Assembly: GCA_902594145.1 (NCBI GenBank)
Contig: CACJLA010000001.1
Coordinates: 1 to 64,000 of the forward strand
Origin: an uncultured Alphaproteobacteria bacterium
Lineage (GTDB): Bacteria; Pseudomonadota; Alphaproteobacteria; HIMB59
Length of the DNA stretch: 64,000 nucleotides
Direction of reading: 5' to 3'
Positions 35,353-45,046 of this stretch are shown here, piece after piece. Each line of letters begins with the position of its first letter. Position 1 is the first letter of the stretch. The notes under the pieces were generated by a model, which was not told the DNA's origin, made no database searches, and saw nothing but the letters and a program-made list of their open reading frames with translations. The position numbers and the translations under genes were made by a program.

Positions 35353-36153
35353 ATGAAGAATATAGTCAGTGTTCAGTCGACAGTCTTAAATGACAAAGTT
35401 GGAAATCATGCAGCTCGCTCAATTTTAAGTAGTAGGGGTTACAAATTTTATGAGATACCCACTGTGATTTTAACCTCTCATAAAGGTGTTAAAAATACAA
35501 TTCAAATTAGTGATAATAATTTAAATCCATGGATAATTTTTAAGAAGGTAAAGCAAACATATAAATTAAGTTTAAATGATTTGACGATTGTCGGCTACAC
35601 ACCCAATTTAAAAGTTTCAAAATTAATCAGTAAAATAATTAAAATACAAAATAGAGTTATATTAGACCCTGTCATGGGAGATATTGGAATAGGGCTTTAT
35701 GTAGAAAAAGATGTTGCTAATTTTTTTAAAAAAATAATGACAAAAGTCAAATACATCTCAGCAAATTTCTTTGAGTGGTCTTACTTAAATAATAAAGATG
35801 TAATTAATTATAACCTAGGGGAAATTATAGCTGACCTTAAATCTTTCACTAAGAGATTTAATAGCCAAGTATTAATTAGGAGCGTGCCAAAAAATAAAAA
35901 ATTAATAAATATATTATGTAACAAAAACGACATTTTTATAATTGAAACACCTTATATAAATTTTAAAGAAAGATTTCATGGAGCGGGCGATCAGTCTACT
36001 GCTTTGTATGCACACTATATCTCTAAAAAAAATACAACTAGGCAGATTTTAGAAAATGTTACAAATGATATCTATAGTATCTTGCTTGAAAACAAAGCTT
36101 ATGCAAAATTAGAGAGAAGAAAATTTAGAGCTAAGAACTTAAATAATCTTTAA
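35353..36153 (+). CDS. pdxY: Pyridoxal kinase
   Basis: Salvage of vitamin B6: phosphorylates pyridoxal (and related vitamers) to PLP. 266 residues, ribokinase-like fold. Evidence: N-terminal SVQSTVLNDKVGNHAA matches the PdxK/PdxY substrate loop, VILDPVMGDIGIGLYV is the family phosphate-binding strand, and FHGAGDQSTALYAHY holds the anion-hole GAGD with the catalytic Asp. The overall sequence is diverged and Lys/Asn-rich. Its 3' end overlaps the convergent asd by 23 bp. Several PLP enzymes occur in this window (e.g. the class III aminotransferase). Confidence 0.85.
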   Translation: MKNIVSVQSTVLNDKVGNHAARSILSSRGYKFYEIPTVILTSHKGVKNTIQISDNNLNPWIIFKKVKQTYKLSLNDLTIVGYTPNLKVSKLISKIIKIQNRVILDPVMGDIGIGLYVEKDVANFFKKIMTKVKYISANFFEWSYLNNKDVINYNLGEIIADLKSFTKRFNSQVLIRSVPKNKKLINILCNKNDIFIIETPYINFKERFHGAGDQSTALYAHYISKKNTTRQILENVTNDIYSILLENKAYAKLERRKFRAKNLNNL

Positions 36154-37162
36154 TTAGTATTTCTGCAATTTGTACGGTATTTAAAGCAGCACCTTTTCTT
36201 AAATTATCAGAAACACACCAGAAGTTTAAACCATTTGGAATAGTAGGATCTCTTCGAATTCTACTGATATAAACTGGATCTAAGCCTGCAGACTCAATAG
36301 GGGTGACATATCCTTCATCAGCGCGATAATCAATCATTTTTAAACCTGGTGATTTTTTAAAAATTTCCCTTACTTGGTCCTCATCATAAGGTTTATTAAA
36401 TTCAACATTTACTGCTAAAGAATGAGAAACAAAAACTGGAACACGAACACAGGTTGCTGTTAATTCAATGTTTTGATCAAGTATTTTTTTTGTTTCGTTG
36501 AACATTTTCCACTCTTCTTTAGTTTGTCCATCCTCTAAGAAAACATCAATGTGCGGGATAACATTAAAAGCAATTTGTTTAGTAAATTTCTCTTTGACGA
36601 CTGCTTCATTAGCATAAATTGATTTTGTTTGATTAAATAATTCATCAGCAGCTTCCTTGCCAGCCCCTGAAACTGATTGGTAAGTTGAAACAACAATTCT
36701 TTTTACATTAAATAGATCATGTAAAGGTTTAATTGCAACTAGCATCCCCATGGTTGAGCAGTTTGGATTTGCTATGATATTTTTTTTTCTAAAATCTTTT
36801 AAGGCCTCTGGATTGACTTCAGCAACCACTAAGGGGACATCTGGGTCTGTTCGAAAGTGCGAAGTATTATCGATGACTATACATCCTTGTTTAGCTGCCT
36901 TAGGAGCAAACTCACTAGATACTTTTGCTCCAGGAGAAAAAATGGCTATGTCAGTATCTGAAAAATCATATTCGGCTAAATCAGCTACTACTATAGACTT
37001 GTTTTCTCCATAATCAATTGTACTTCCTTTAGAGCGGGATGAAGCTAAAGCGATTAAATCAGAGTATTGAATTTCTTTTTCATCGATTATATCTAAGACC
37101 TCTCTTCCAACATTTCCAGTCGCTCCGACAACAGCAATTTTAGGTTTTTTTGAAGAAGCCAA
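36131..37162 (-). CDS. asd: Aspartate-semialdehyde dehydrogenase
   Basis: NADPH-dependent reduction of aspartyl phosphate to aspartate semialdehyde, leading to lysine/DAP, threonine and methionine. 343 residues. NADP loop AVVGATGNVGREVLDII at 10-26; active-site Cys in IANPNCSTMGMLVAI (about 133); STYQSVSGAGKEAADEL; substrate Arg and His in the C-terminal half (VFVSHSLAVNVEF). It ends the operon ffh...leuB-asd, 1 bp after leuB, an order also seen in other alphaproteobacteria. Confidence 0.97.
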   Translation of the reverse strand: MASSKKPKIAVVGATGNVGREVLDIIDEKEIQYSDLIALASSRSKGSTIDYGENKSIVVADLAEYDFSDTDIAIFSPGAKVSSEFAPKAAKQGCIVIDNTSHFRTDPDVPLVVAEVNPEALKDFRKKNIIANPNCSTMGMLVAIKPLHDLFNVKRIVVSTYQSVSGAGKEAADELFNQTKSIYANEAVVKEKFTKQIAFNVIPHIDVFLEDGQTKEEWKMFNETKKILDQNIELTATCVRVPVFVSHSLAVNVEFNKPYDEDQVREIFKKSPGLKMIDYRADEGYVTPIESAGLDPVYISRIRRDPTIPNGLNFWCVSDNLRKGAALNTVQIAEILIKDYLSS

Positions 37163-37163
37163 G

Positions 37164-38246
37164 TTAAATTCTTTCTATAATTAAATCACCCATTTTAGAG
37201 CAAGAAACAAGTGTTTGGGTTTCATCTGTGTAAATATCTCCTGTTCTATAACCCTCAGAGAGGATTTGTTGAACAGCATTTTCTACTTTATTAGATAATT
37301 CAGGTTTATTAAGGTTATATTTCAACATCATTGACAAACTTAAAATAGTAGCAATAGGGTTTGCTTTATCTTGACCAGCAATATCTGGAGCACTTCCATG
37401 AACGGGTTCAAAAAGACCATATCTTTTTCCATTTTTTTCTGCCCCTAATGATGCTGATGGTAACATTCCCAGTGACCCAGTTAACATGGCAGCACAGTCA
37501 CTAAGAAGATCCCCAAAAAGGTTATCTGTAACTATTACATCAAATTGTTTTGGGTTTCTAACTAACTGCATGGCACAGTTATCGGCTAACATATTTTCTA
37601 GGGTAATATAAGAAAAATCTTTATGAGTCTCTTTAACAACCTCTCTCCAAAGAACACCTGTTTCCATAACATTAGCCTTTTCAACAGAAGTAACTTTATT
37701 ATTTCTTTTACTAGCTAAATCAAAGGCGACTCTGGCAATTCTATCAATTTCGTAGTCGTGGTAAACTTGTGTGTCGATCGCTTTTTTACCATTTGATGTA
37801 TCCTCAATTCCTCGAGGTTGACCGAAATATACACCCCCAGTTAATTCTCTTACTATCATTATATCTAAATTATTAACTACATCATTTTTTAAAGTTGAAG
37901 CATCAACAAGTGCATCAAAAACAAGGGCGGGTCTCAAATTTGCAAAAAGTTCTAACTCTTTCCTCAAACCTAATAGTCCGGCTTCAGGTCTTTTTGATCT
38001 TTCTACATCATCCCACTTAGATCCACCAACTGCTCCCAATAAGATAGCATCAGAGTTTTTTGCTTTTTCTAAGACAGCCTCTGTTAAAGGCTCACCGTTG
38101 ACATCATAAGAGGCCCCTCCAACTAAATCTTTTTCATAAATAGCATCGAGACCTTGTTCATTTAATTTTTCAATAACTCGGATTGTTTGGTCTGCAACTT
38201 CCACACCTATCCCGTCACCAGGTAAAACTAGAATTTTAGAGCTCAT
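37164..38246 (-). CDS. leuB: 3-Isopropylmalate dehydrogenase
   Basis: NAD-dependent oxidative decarboxylation of 3-isopropylmalate to 2-oxoisocaproate in leucine synthesis. 360 residues. Typical motifs: LPGDGIGVEVADQTIRVIE at the N-terminus, RPEAGLLGLRKELELFANLR with substrate-binding Arg residues, IVRELTGGVYFG, and the metal-site VTDNLFGDLLSDCAAMLTG. The C-terminal EPVHGSAPDIAGQDKANP completes the family signature. It follows leuD by zero bases. Confidence 0.97.
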   Translation of the reverse strand: MSSKILVLPGDGIGVEVADQTIRVIEKLNEQGLDAIYEKDLVGGASYDVNGEPLTEAVLEKAKNSDAILLGAVGGSKWDDVERSKRPEAGLLGLRKELELFANLRPALVFDALVDASTLKNDVVNNLDIMIVRELTGGVYFGQPRGIEDTSNGKKAIDTQVYHDYEIDRIARVAFDLASKRNNKVTSVEKANVMETGVLWREVVKETHKDFSYITLENMLADNCAMQLVRNPKQFDVIVTDNLFGDLLSDCAAMLTGSLGMLPSASLGAEKNGKRYGLFEPVHGSAPDIAGQDKANPIATILSLSMMLKYNLNKPELSNKVENAVQQILSEGYRTGDIYTDETQTLVSCSKMGDLIIERI

Positions 38247-38855
38247 TTAATTGTCCTTAAATAACCAAGGTTTTTTATTTTTTTTGTCCTCTTCATAGGC
38301 GCTAATTTTGTCTTGGTATCCAAGAGTAATGCCTATGTCATCTAATCCTTGCAAAAGTCTATCTTTTCTAAACTCTTCAATTTCAAAATTAATTGAATGA
38401 TTGCCAGCTTTAACAGTTTGCTCTGGGAGATCGATGCTGAACTCTATTTGATTTGTAGCTGCAATCATTAATTGATCAAGTTGATCAGGACTGACAACAA
38501 TCGGCAAAATTCCATTTTGAAAGCAATTATTATAAAAAATATCAGCAAAACTTGTCGAAATTACACACTTAATTCCAAAATCTTTAAGAGACCAAGGAGC
38601 GTGTTCTCGACTAGAACCACATCCAAAATTATCTCCTGCTACTAATATTTTAGATTGATCAAAAGGAGATGTATTTAATACGAAATCCTTTATTAGATTT
38701 CCATCATTATCATATCTCATCTCATAAAATAAGCTAACCCCAAGACCAGTTCTTTTTATAGTCTTAAGAAATTGCTTCGGGATGATCATATCTGTATCAA
38801 TGTTTACGATTGGTAAAGGGGCTGCGATCCCTTTTAAAGAATTAAACTTATCCAT
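38247..38855 (-). CDS. leuD: 3-Isopropylmalate dehydratase small subunit
   Basis: Small (swivel) subunit of isopropylmalate isomerase, working with LeuC in leucine synthesis. 202 residues. It shows [20 protein letters not shown] at the N-terminus and the substrate-specificity region [21 protein letters not shown], both diagnostic. Located 1 bp after leuC and directly ahead of leuB. Confidence 0.97.
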   Translation of the reverse strand: MDKFNSLKGIAAPLPIVNIDTDMIIPKQFLKTIKRTGLGVSLFYEMRYDNDGNLIKDFVLNTSPFDQSKILVAGDNFGCGSSREHAPWSLKDFGIKCVISTSFADIFYNNCFQNGILPIVVSPDQLDQLMIAATNQIEFSIDLPEQTVKAGNHSINFEIEEFRKDRLLQGLDDIGITLGYQDKISAYEEDKKNKKPWLFKDN

Positions 38856-38856
38856 C

Positions 38857-40266
38857 TTAAGTGAAATCTCTTATATCTGAAATGTTCCCAGTAATAGCGG
38901 AAGCTGCCGCAAGTTCTGGGCTCATTAAATGAGTTCTTCCACCTCGACCTTGTCGACCTTCAAAATTTCTATTTGAAGTTGAGGCGCATCTTTCGCCAGG
39001 TTTTAATTGATCAGGATTCATACCAAGGCACATAGAGCATCCAGCCTCTCTCCATTCAAAGCCAGCATCTTTTAAAATTATATCTATTCCCTCTTCTTCT
39101 GCTTGCTTTTTAACCAAACCTGATCCTGGGACTATCATAGCTTGAACATGTGAAGCGATTTTTTTATCCTTAACAATAGAAGCAACTTTTCTAAGATCTT
39201 CAATTCGACCATTGGTACAAGAGCCAATGAATATTTTATCTAATTTTATATCTGTTATTTTTGTTCCAGGTTTAAGACCCATGTATTCAAGGGATCTCTC
39301 AATACTTTTCTTTTTATTTTCTGTTTGAGCGCTACTTGGGTTTGGTACCAATCCTTTTACAGATACAACATCTTCAGGACTAGTGCCCCACGTCACCATT
39401 GGGTCAATCTCGGAGCTATCAATAACAATTTCATGATCATAGTTAGCATCATTATCTGATGGGAGAGACGACCAGTATTCCAATGCTTGATCCCAATGAT
39501 CAGCACCTGGTGCATAAGGTCTTCCTTGAATATAGTTGAAAGTTGTTTGATCAGGGCTGATTAAACCAGCACGTGCTCCGGCTTCGATACTCATATTACA
39601 TATGGTCATTCTTCCCTCCATAGAAAGCCCCATAATAGAGGATCCGGCATACTCGATTACATGTCCAGTTCCACCCGCTGTTCCAATCTTTCCAATTATA
39701 TATAGGATTAAATCCTTCGAATTGACGCCAAAAGGAAGGTCGCCATGTACTGATATTCTCATGTTTTTAGCGGGGTTTTGAACTATTGTTTGTGTAGCTA
39801 ATACGTGTTCTACTTCACTTGTGCCAATACCAAAAGCGAGTGCCCCAAATGCTCCATGGGTTGATGTGTGGCTATCCCCACAGACTATTGTCATTCCAGG
39901 TTGGGTAATCCCTTGCTCTGGTCCAATAATATGAACGATACCCTGTCTCTGATCCATTAAATCAAAATATTGAATTCCATGTTCTTTGGTATTTTTTGCT
40001 AAAGTTTCAACTTGTATTTTGCTTTGTGGATCCTCAATATTTTGTCTATTTATTGTAGGAACATTATGGTCTGCAACAGCTATGGTTGCTTCTGGTCGAT
40101 GTACTGGACGATTAGAGATTTTTAATCCTTCAAAGGCTTGGGGACTGGTTACTTCATGGACTAAATGACGATCAATATATAAAAGACTTGTGCCATCTTC
40201 TCTTTGACCGACGAGATGCTCAGACCAAATTTTATCAAAAAGTGTTTTTGGGCCTTGGTTGCTCAA
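38857..40266 (-). CDS. leuC: 3-Isopropylmalate dehydratase large subunit
   Basis: [4Fe-4S] subunit of isopropylmalate isomerase. I place the start at TTG 40266 ([19 protein letters not shown]), giving 469 residues, the normal LeuC length; a longer frame back to ATG 40398 would add a 44-residue Lys/Leu-rich stretch that is only the other-frame reading of the rplS tail. Cluster Cys occur in [12 protein letters not shown] and [31 protein letters not shown] is the aconitase-family signature. The chosen start lies 13 bases after the rplS stop. No Shine-Dalgarno sequence is visible, so it may depend on translation of rplS. Confidence 0.93.
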   Translation of the reverse strand: MSNQGPKTLFDKIWSEHLVGQREDGTSLLYIDRHLVHEVTSPQAFEGLKISNRPVHRPEATIAVADHNVPTINRQNIEDPQSKIQVETLAKNTKEHGIQYFDLMDQRQGIVHIIGPEQGITQPGMTIVCGDSHTSTHGAFGALAFGIGTSEVEHVLATQTIVQNPAKNMRISVHGDLPFGVNSKDLILYIIGKIGTAGGTGHVIEYAGSSIMGLSMEGRMTICNMSIEAGARAGLISPDQTTFNYIQGRPYAPGADHWDQALEYWSSLPSDNDANYDHEIVIDSSEIDPMVTWGTSPEDVVSVKGLVPNPSSAQTENKKKSIERSLEYMGLKPGTKITDIKLDKIFIGSCTNGRIEDLRKVASIVKDKKIASHVQAMIVPGSGLVKKQAEEEGIDIILKDAGFEWREAGCSMCLGMNPDQLKPGERCASTSNRNFEGRQGRGGRTHLMSPELAAASAITGNISDIRDFT

Positions 40267-40279
40267 GATACTACTTAAC

Positions 40280-40879
40280 TTAGCTTTTAGTTTCAGCCTC
40301 TTCTGCTTTTTTTTCAGCAGGTATCTCTTCTTTTGGCTCCTCTTTAGCTTTAGAGTCTTCTTGAGGAGATGCTTCCTCTGTTTTGGTTTCTTTAGCAACT
40401 TCTACAGGTGCCTCTTCAGTTACAGGAGTTTCAGGTTTTTTTTCTTCAATCTGTTCCTCTATAACTTCTTTGACGTCTTCTATTGAAGATACATATTGTT
40501 TATCATCATATGCTCGACCATCTGTTCTCTCAGCTATTCTTGCTTTTTTACCAGATAGGCCTCTGAGGTAATATAATTTTGCTCTTCTAACATCTCCAAC
40601 TTTGATACGTTCAATTGAGTCAATAACGTTACTGTAAAGTGGAAAAACTCTTTCTACGCCCTCACCACTAGAAATTTTTCTAACAGTGAAAGATGAGTTA
40701 AGGCCATTATTTTTTTTACCGATACATACGCCTTGGAATGCCTGAACTCTTTCTTTGTTTCCCTCTTTAATTTTTACATTAACTTTTACTGTGTCACCGG
40801 GTGCGAAATCTGAAACTTTTGAGCCTTTTAAAATTTGCTGTATTTGTGATTGTTCGTAATTTTTAATTATTTCATTCAT
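40280..40879 (-). CDS. rplS: Ribosomal protein L19 with long charged C-terminal tail
   Basis: Large-subunit ribosomal protein. The core, about residues 1-120, is standard L19 ([58 protein letters not shown]). Residues from about 125 to 199 are a low-complexity Glu/Lys/Pro/Ala tail not found in typical L19 (about 115-130 residues). The start is set at 40879 (MNEIIKNYE) because a GGGG lies at proper distance; ATG 40891 would place it inside that site. Last gene of the ffh-rpsP-rimM-trmD-rplS block and directly ahead of leuC. Confidence 0.95.
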   Translation of the reverse strand: MNEIIKNYEQSQIQQILKGSKVSDFAPGDTVKVNVKIKEGNKERVQAFQGVCIGKKNNGLNSSFTVRKISSGEGVERVFPLYSNVIDSIERIKVGDVRRAKLYYLRGLSGKKARIAERTDGRAYDDKQYVSSIEDVKEVIEEQIEEKKPETPVTEEAPVEVAKETKTEEASPQEDSKAKEEPKEEIPAEKKAEEAETKS

Positions 40880-40929
40880 TGTGTGCCCCATCCAATACTA
40901 ATTTGTGGGTGGTATTAGAGCGCCATATT

Positions 40930-41655
40930 CTACTCATTTTTGTTTTTTTTTAAATACTTTTTAAATAAATCTGGCCTGTTTTTTTCAGTATTTTCCTTTG
41001 AATTCTGGTGTTTCCATAAATCTATATCCGCATGATTACCACTTAAAAGAACAGTTGGGACTTCTATGTCTGTATGGTCAGGAGCTACCCATGGGTTTGG
41101 TCTTGTATATTGATCGTGTTCAACTAGTTCATTTTGAAAAGACTCATTAGAGTGAGTATCTTCGTTACCTAATACACCGGGTTGTAATCTCATAAATGCC
41201 TCAATAAACAATAACGATGCCACTTCACCTCCATTTAAAATGACATCACTTACTGAGATCTCTTGGAATTCATAATAGTCAATCACTCTTTGGTCTATTC
41301 CCTCATATCTACCATTTAATAAAATAAAATTTTGATTTGACTTATTTTGAATTAAATCAATTTGAGAAAAATTTTTGCCTTTGGCAGAAAAACAAATCTT
41401 TGTAAAGGTATCTAGCTCCTCCTTATTAAAGTTTGCCTCAATAGCTTTAGAAATTATATCTGGTCTTAAAATCATCCCTGCGCCGCCGCTAAATGGTTTA
41501 TCGTCTACAGAGTTCGCAGACAGATCACTATAGTCTCTTATATTGATAGTATTGATTTTAAAATGATTTTTTAAAAGAGCCTTGCCTAGTAAACCATGTT
41601 GTAAAATACCAGGGAAAGCGTCTGGGAATAAAGTGAGGATATTAAATGTGATCAT
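40930..41655 (-). CDS. trmD: tRNA (guanine-N1)-methyltransferase
   Basis: Methylates G37 of tRNAs reading CUN, CCN and CGG, preventing frameshifting. 241 residues; SPOUT trefoil-knot enzyme. Motifs: ITFNILTLFPDAFPGILQHG at the N-terminus, LLNGRYEGIDQRVIDYY, and the SAM-binding knot VSDVILNGGEVASLLF followed by RLQPGVLGNEDTHSNESF. Its start overlaps the rimM stop by one base. An intact copy fits its essential role. Confidence 0.97.
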   Translation of the reverse strand: MITFNILTLFPDAFPGILQHGLLGKALLKNHFKINTINIRDYSDLSANSVDDKPFSGGAGMILRPDIISKAIEANFNKEELDTFTKICFSAKGKNFSQIDLIQNKSNQNFILLNGRYEGIDQRVIDYYEFQEISVSDVILNGGEVASLLFIEAFMRLQPGVLGNEDTHSNESFQNELVEHDQYTRPNPWVAPDHTDIEVPTVLLSGNHADIDLWKHQNSKENTEKNRPDLFKKYLKKNKNE

Positions 41656-42152
41656 TAATTTTTAATTATTATTTTTTTTTCTTTGATGTTTACCAAAGGA
41701 AAGTTTTGTTCAGTGAATCTAAAAAATTCTTTTTTCATGCTCTTCGTAAAATATATTTCCAATAAGTCTCCTGCTCCAAAATTCACGACTGAAGATACTT
41801 CGCCTACTTTCTGGTCTTTATTGTCCATTACATCTAATCCCTCTAAATCATGAAAGTAATATTCATTACCTTTTACAGGTGATAATTGTTCTTTTTTTAA
41901 AAAAATTTTTTCATTAACAAACTTTTCAATATCCGTCCTATTGTTTATCTCATTGATTGTTATAAGTGGGCTTTTTTTATCGAAAGAGACGAGTTTTAAT
42001 TCAATAATTTTTTCGTCGTCTAAATAGAATTCTTTAAATTGATTTACATCACGATCATCATTTAAAAAACTGTGAAACCTAAGCAGACCCTTAGTTCCTT
42101 TGGGTCTGCCAATTACGCCAACTTGAATGAAATTTTTGTTAAAGGAAGTCAC
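41655..42152 (-). CDS. rimM: 16S rRNA processing protein RimM
   Basis: 30S maturation factor that binds S19 and the head of the small subunit. 165 residues: an N-terminal RimM beta-barrel (VGVIGRPKGTKGLLRFHSF) and a C-terminal PRC-barrel (YYFHDLEGLDVMDNKDQKVG, then GAGDLLEIYF). Sits between rpsP (7 bp) and trmD (1-bp overlap), the conserved bacterial order. Confidence 0.96.
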   Translation of the reverse strand: MTSFNKNFIQVGVIGRPKGTKGLLRFHSFLNDDRDVNQFKEFYLDDEKIIELKLVSFDKKSPLITINEINNRTDIEKFVNEKIFLKKEQLSPVKGNEYYFHDLEGLDVMDNKDQKVGEVSSVVNFGAGDLLEIYFTKSMKKEFFRFTEQNFPLVNIKEKKIIIKN

Positions 42153-42159
42153 AAGAAAA

Positions 42160-42771
42160 TTATTCTTTAGGTTCCTCTTTATTATCGTCAGTTTTGTCTT
42201 CAGTAGCCTCGGTTGAAACCTCCTCTGCTTTAGGTTCTCCCACTTCAGGGGCTTCTTCTTTCTTCTCCTCAGGCTCTGGTGTTTCTTCTGATTTTACCTC
42301 TTGTTCAGCTGGTTTTTCAGTTGCAGCTTCTTCAACAGGAGGTTGCTCATCTGCAGTGGATGTCTCTTCAGCAGGTTTTTCTGCTTCTGCTTTTGCCGCT
42401 TCTTCAGCAGCTTTTGCATCCTCTGCTGCTTTTAATGCCGCTTCCTCTTTAGACTTAACTCTTTCCTGAGCTTTTGCCTTCGGTAAATGTTTTTTCGTCT
42501 TCTCAGTTATTTTTGGGGCTTCCATCATTCCTAATTCAAAGAGAATTTTTTGAACTCTTTCTGTTGGTAATGCTCCTACTTTTAACCAGTGCTCAGCTCT
42601 TTCTTTGCTTAGCATAACTCTTTCTTTGTGGTCCTTCGGCACCATTGGATTAAAGTTACCTATTTTTTCAATGAAATTACCATCTCTAGGTGCTCTTTCA
42701 TCAGCCACCACTATTCTGTAAAAAGGTCTTTTCTTTGAACCCCCTCTTGCTAGTCTTATTTTAGTCGCCAT
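42160..42771 (-). CDS. rpsP: Ribosomal protein S16 with long acidic C-terminal tail
   Basis: Small-subunit assembly protein. The S16 core is residues 1-80 ([20 protein letters not shown], then IEKIGNFNP, with [15 protein letters not shown]). After a short basic linker ([19 protein letters not shown]), residues about 105-203 form an Ala/Glu/Pro/Lys low-complexity tail. S16 is usually 80-90 residues; alphaproteobacterial forms can be longer, but this tail is more than half of the protein. Good ribosome site GGGAGA precedes the ATG; ffh lies 18 bp upstream. Confidence 0.96.
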   Translation of the reverse strand: MATKIRLARGGSKKRPFYRIVVADERAPRDGNFIEKIGNFNPMVPKDHKERVMLSKERAEHWLKVGALPTERVQKILFELGMMEAPKITEKTKKHLPKAKAQERVKSKEEAALKAAEDAKAAEEAAKAEAEKPAEETSTADEQPPVEEAATEKPAEQEVKSEETPEPEEKKEEAPEVGEPKAEEVSTEATEDKTDDNKEEPKE

Positions 42772-42789
42772 GATCTCTCCCTTCTATAT

Positions 42790-44142
42790 TTAATCAATCG
42801 TTGGCATTTGGTTTCCGCCTAATAAACCTTTAATTTTATTTGCAAAACCCGGTTTTTGAGCTTGTTTCATAAGTTTTTTAGTTTGCTCAAATTGTTTGAG
42901 AAGCCTATTGACTTCATGTACTTGTCTTCCAGACCCAGTTGCTATTCTTCTTTTTCTTGATGCTTTTAGTAAGTCGGGGTCAACTCTTTCATCTTTAGTC
43001 ATTGAACAAATAATTGCTATTTGATGATCAATAACTTTTTCGTCAAAATCTCCACTTTCCATCATATTTTTAATTTTGCTTACACCTGGCATATGTGACA
43101 TCAGTCCAGACATACCTCCCATTTTTTTCATTTGTGAAAATTGCTTCAAAAGATCATTCATATTAAATTTCCCACTCAACATCTGGGACTGCAGACTTTC
43201 CATTTCTTTTTCATCAAAGTCTTTCTGTGCCTTTTCAACAAGTGATACAACGTCTCCCATGCCAAGTATTCTTGAAGCAATTCTTTCTGGGTGGAAAACT
43301 TCAAAGTCTTCAATGTTTTCACCAGATCCAAAGAAACGAATAGGCAAACCTGTTTGATATTTTGCTGAGAGCGCAACTCCTCCTCTTGGGTCTGCGTCTA
43401 GTCTTGTTAAGATAAATCCCGTAAGAGGGGCAGTGGAGTTGAAAGACTCTACAACACTTAAAGCTTGCTGACCCATCATAGAATCTAATACAAGTAAGTT
43501 TTCTTGTGGTTTTGCGATATCGTGAATAGTTTTTAGTTCTAAAAGTAATTCCTCATCTGTACTGATACGACCAGAGGTATCGATTATAAGAATATCTGAT
43601 AAAAGTTTATTGCTTTGTTCCATTGCATTATTGACAATATCTTTTATGTTTTGGTTAACTGGTTCAATAAATTGAATATTATTTTTCTGAGATAAAATAC
43701 GAAGTTGTTCAATCGCTGCGGGTCTTCTTAAGTCTGTTGATACTAGTGCTACAGATTTATTGAGAGAATTTTGACAGTAATGCGCAAGCTTTGCAATCGA
43801 TGTTGTTTTACCTGCACCCTGCAAACCACACATTAAAAAGATTGAGGGTTTGTTTTTAAAATTTAGTTCACTGCTTTGTGTGCCAAGAATTTCTGTAAGC
43901 TCATCACTAACAATTTTAATAATTTGTTGTCCTGGCTGAACATTTTCAATTACCTTTTGGCCAAGCGCTTTGTCTTGAATTTTTTTAATTAAATCTTTAG
44001 AGACTCTTAGAGAAACATCTGCTTCTAATAGAGCTACTCTCACTTCACGTAAAGTTAACTCTAAATCTTTTTCAGTAATAGCTCCTTTATTTGAGAGGCC
44101 TTGAAAAATTCCAGTTATTTTATTTGTTATATTTTCGAGCAT
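42790..44142 (-). CDS. ffh: Signal recognition particle protein Ffh
   Basis: SRP GTPase that binds signal sequences and 4.5S RNA and targets membrane proteins to FtsY. 450 residues: N domain 1-85, G domain with G1 GLQGAGKTTSIAKLAHY (about 108-124), DLRRPAAIEQL, G3 IIDTSGRIS (Ser in place of the usual Ala in DTAGR), G4 TRLDADPRGG, and a Met-rich M domain from about 320 (GSGRQVHEVNRLLKQFEQ). First gene of the operon continuing into rpsP. Its receptor gene ftsY is 2 kb away in a divergent cluster. Confidence 0.97.
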   Translation of the reverse strand: MLENITNKITGIFQGLSNKGAITEKDLELTLREVRVALLEADVSLRVSKDLIKKIQDKALGQKVIENVQPGQQIIKIVSDELTEILGTQSSELNFKNKPSIFLMCGLQGAGKTTSIAKLAHYCQNSLNKSVALVSTDLRRPAAIEQLRILSQKNNIQFIEPVNQNIKDIVNNAMEQSNKLLSDILIIDTSGRISTDEELLLELKTIHDIAKPQENLLVLDSMMGQQALSVVESFNSTAPLTGFILTRLDADPRGGVALSAKYQTGLPIRFFGSGENIEDFEVFHPERIASRILGMGDVVSLVEKAQKDFDEKEMESLQSQMLSGKFNMNDLLKQFSQMKKMGGMSGLMSHMPGVSKIKNMMESGDFDEKVIDHQIAIICSMTKDERVDPDLLKASRKRRIATGSGRQVHEVNRLLKQFEQTKKLMKQAQKPGFANKIKGLLGGNQMPTID

Positions 44143-44233
44143 CTAAAAAATAAAAAAAATCGGCGAATGATACTCATCGGCCGACTAATTTTTCCTTTAT
44201 TAAGTGAAGTTTTTATATCACTATAGCTGGTCT

Positions 44234-45046
44234 ATGAAAATACCTTTTATGAAAGCTCATGGGGCAGGAAATGACTTTGTAATAATAGATAAAAACGTTG
44301 ATTTAATTAGAAAATCAAAAAAAATTATTAAAAAACTATGTAACAGACGATTTGGCATAGGCTGTGATCAATTGATTTTATTGAAAAAAGTTGGGGCGTA
44401 CCATCAAGTTGCTTTTTATAATTCAGACGGCTCACTTGGAAAAAATTGTGGAAATGGACTACGTTGTGTCTATAAATTTTTAGTTGAAGAAAAGAAAATT
44501 AAAAACGTAATTATCAAAAGTCATAAATTTATCCATCACGGTAAAAGAGCTGAAAAAGAATACAAAATCAATGTTGGAGAAGTAACTTTAGATTGGGAGA
44601 AAATACCTTTATCAAAAAAAATGGACACCCAAGGTATTAATATTAAAGGTATTAAAATACCTGGATTAGTAAAAATAATGACAGCAAATATTGGCAATCC
44701 CCATTGTGTGGTGTTAGTAAAAAATTTAGTATCAATTAAATTAAATCATCTAGGACCTTTACTTGTAAAAAATAAAATTTTCCCTGATCAGGCAAATATT
44801 ACTTTTGTTCAGGTACTCAATAAATCTAAAATCAAAGTATTATTTTGGGAAAGAGGTGGCGGGCATACACTTGCCTGTGGTTCAGGAACGTGTGCGACAG
44901 CATTTGTTTTAAACTACAACGATATTGTATCCTCTAAAATTATGGTAATTACAGAACAATCAAGGTTAAAAACAGAAATTCAAGATAAGATGGTATATCT
45001 TCAAGGTCCAGCTGAATTAGTTTATAAATCAACCATTAATATATAA
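44234..45046 (+). CDS. dapF: Diaminopimelate epimerase
   Basis: Converts LL-DAP to meso-DAP for lysine and peptidoglycan synthesis without cofactor. Start set at ATG 44234 (MKIPFMKAHGAGNDFV), the family N-terminus; a GTG at 44204 would add ten unusual residues. 270 residues. Both catalytic Cys are present: SDGSLGKNCGNGLRC and LACGSGTCATAFVL, so the enzyme should be active. Start of a plus-strand cluster dapF-mtaB-ftsY-yciB; adjacent to mtaB with no gap. Confidence 0.95.
   Translation: MKIPFMKAHGAGNDFVIIDKNVDLIRKSKKIIKKLCNRRFGIGCDQLILLKKVGAYHQVAFYNSDGSLGKNCGNGLRCVYKFLVEEKKIKNVIIKSHKFIHHGKRAEKEYKINVGEVTLDWEKIPLSKKMDTQGINIKGIKIPGLVKIMTANIGNPHCVVLVKNLVSIKLNHLGPLLVKNKIFPDQANITFVQVLNKSKIKVLFWERGGGHTLACGSGTCATAFVLNYNDIVSSKIMVITEQSRLKTEIQDKMVYLQGPAELVYKSTINI

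Noticed and set aside
40267..40398. 44-residue Lys/Leu-rich N-terminal extension of LeuC
   Set aside because: It is the alternative frame of the low-complexity rplS tail and has no place in LeuC; the normal LeuC starts at TTG 40266.
40259..40571. Antisense frames over the rplS tail
   Set aside because: By-products of low-complexity coding on the other strand.
42194..42469. Antisense Ser/Ala-rich frame over the rpsP tail
   Set aside because: By-product of the Glu/Ala codon bias of the S16 tail.
44204..44233. GTG start adding ten residues to DapF
   Set aside because: The family begins at MKIPFMKAHGAGNDF (44234).
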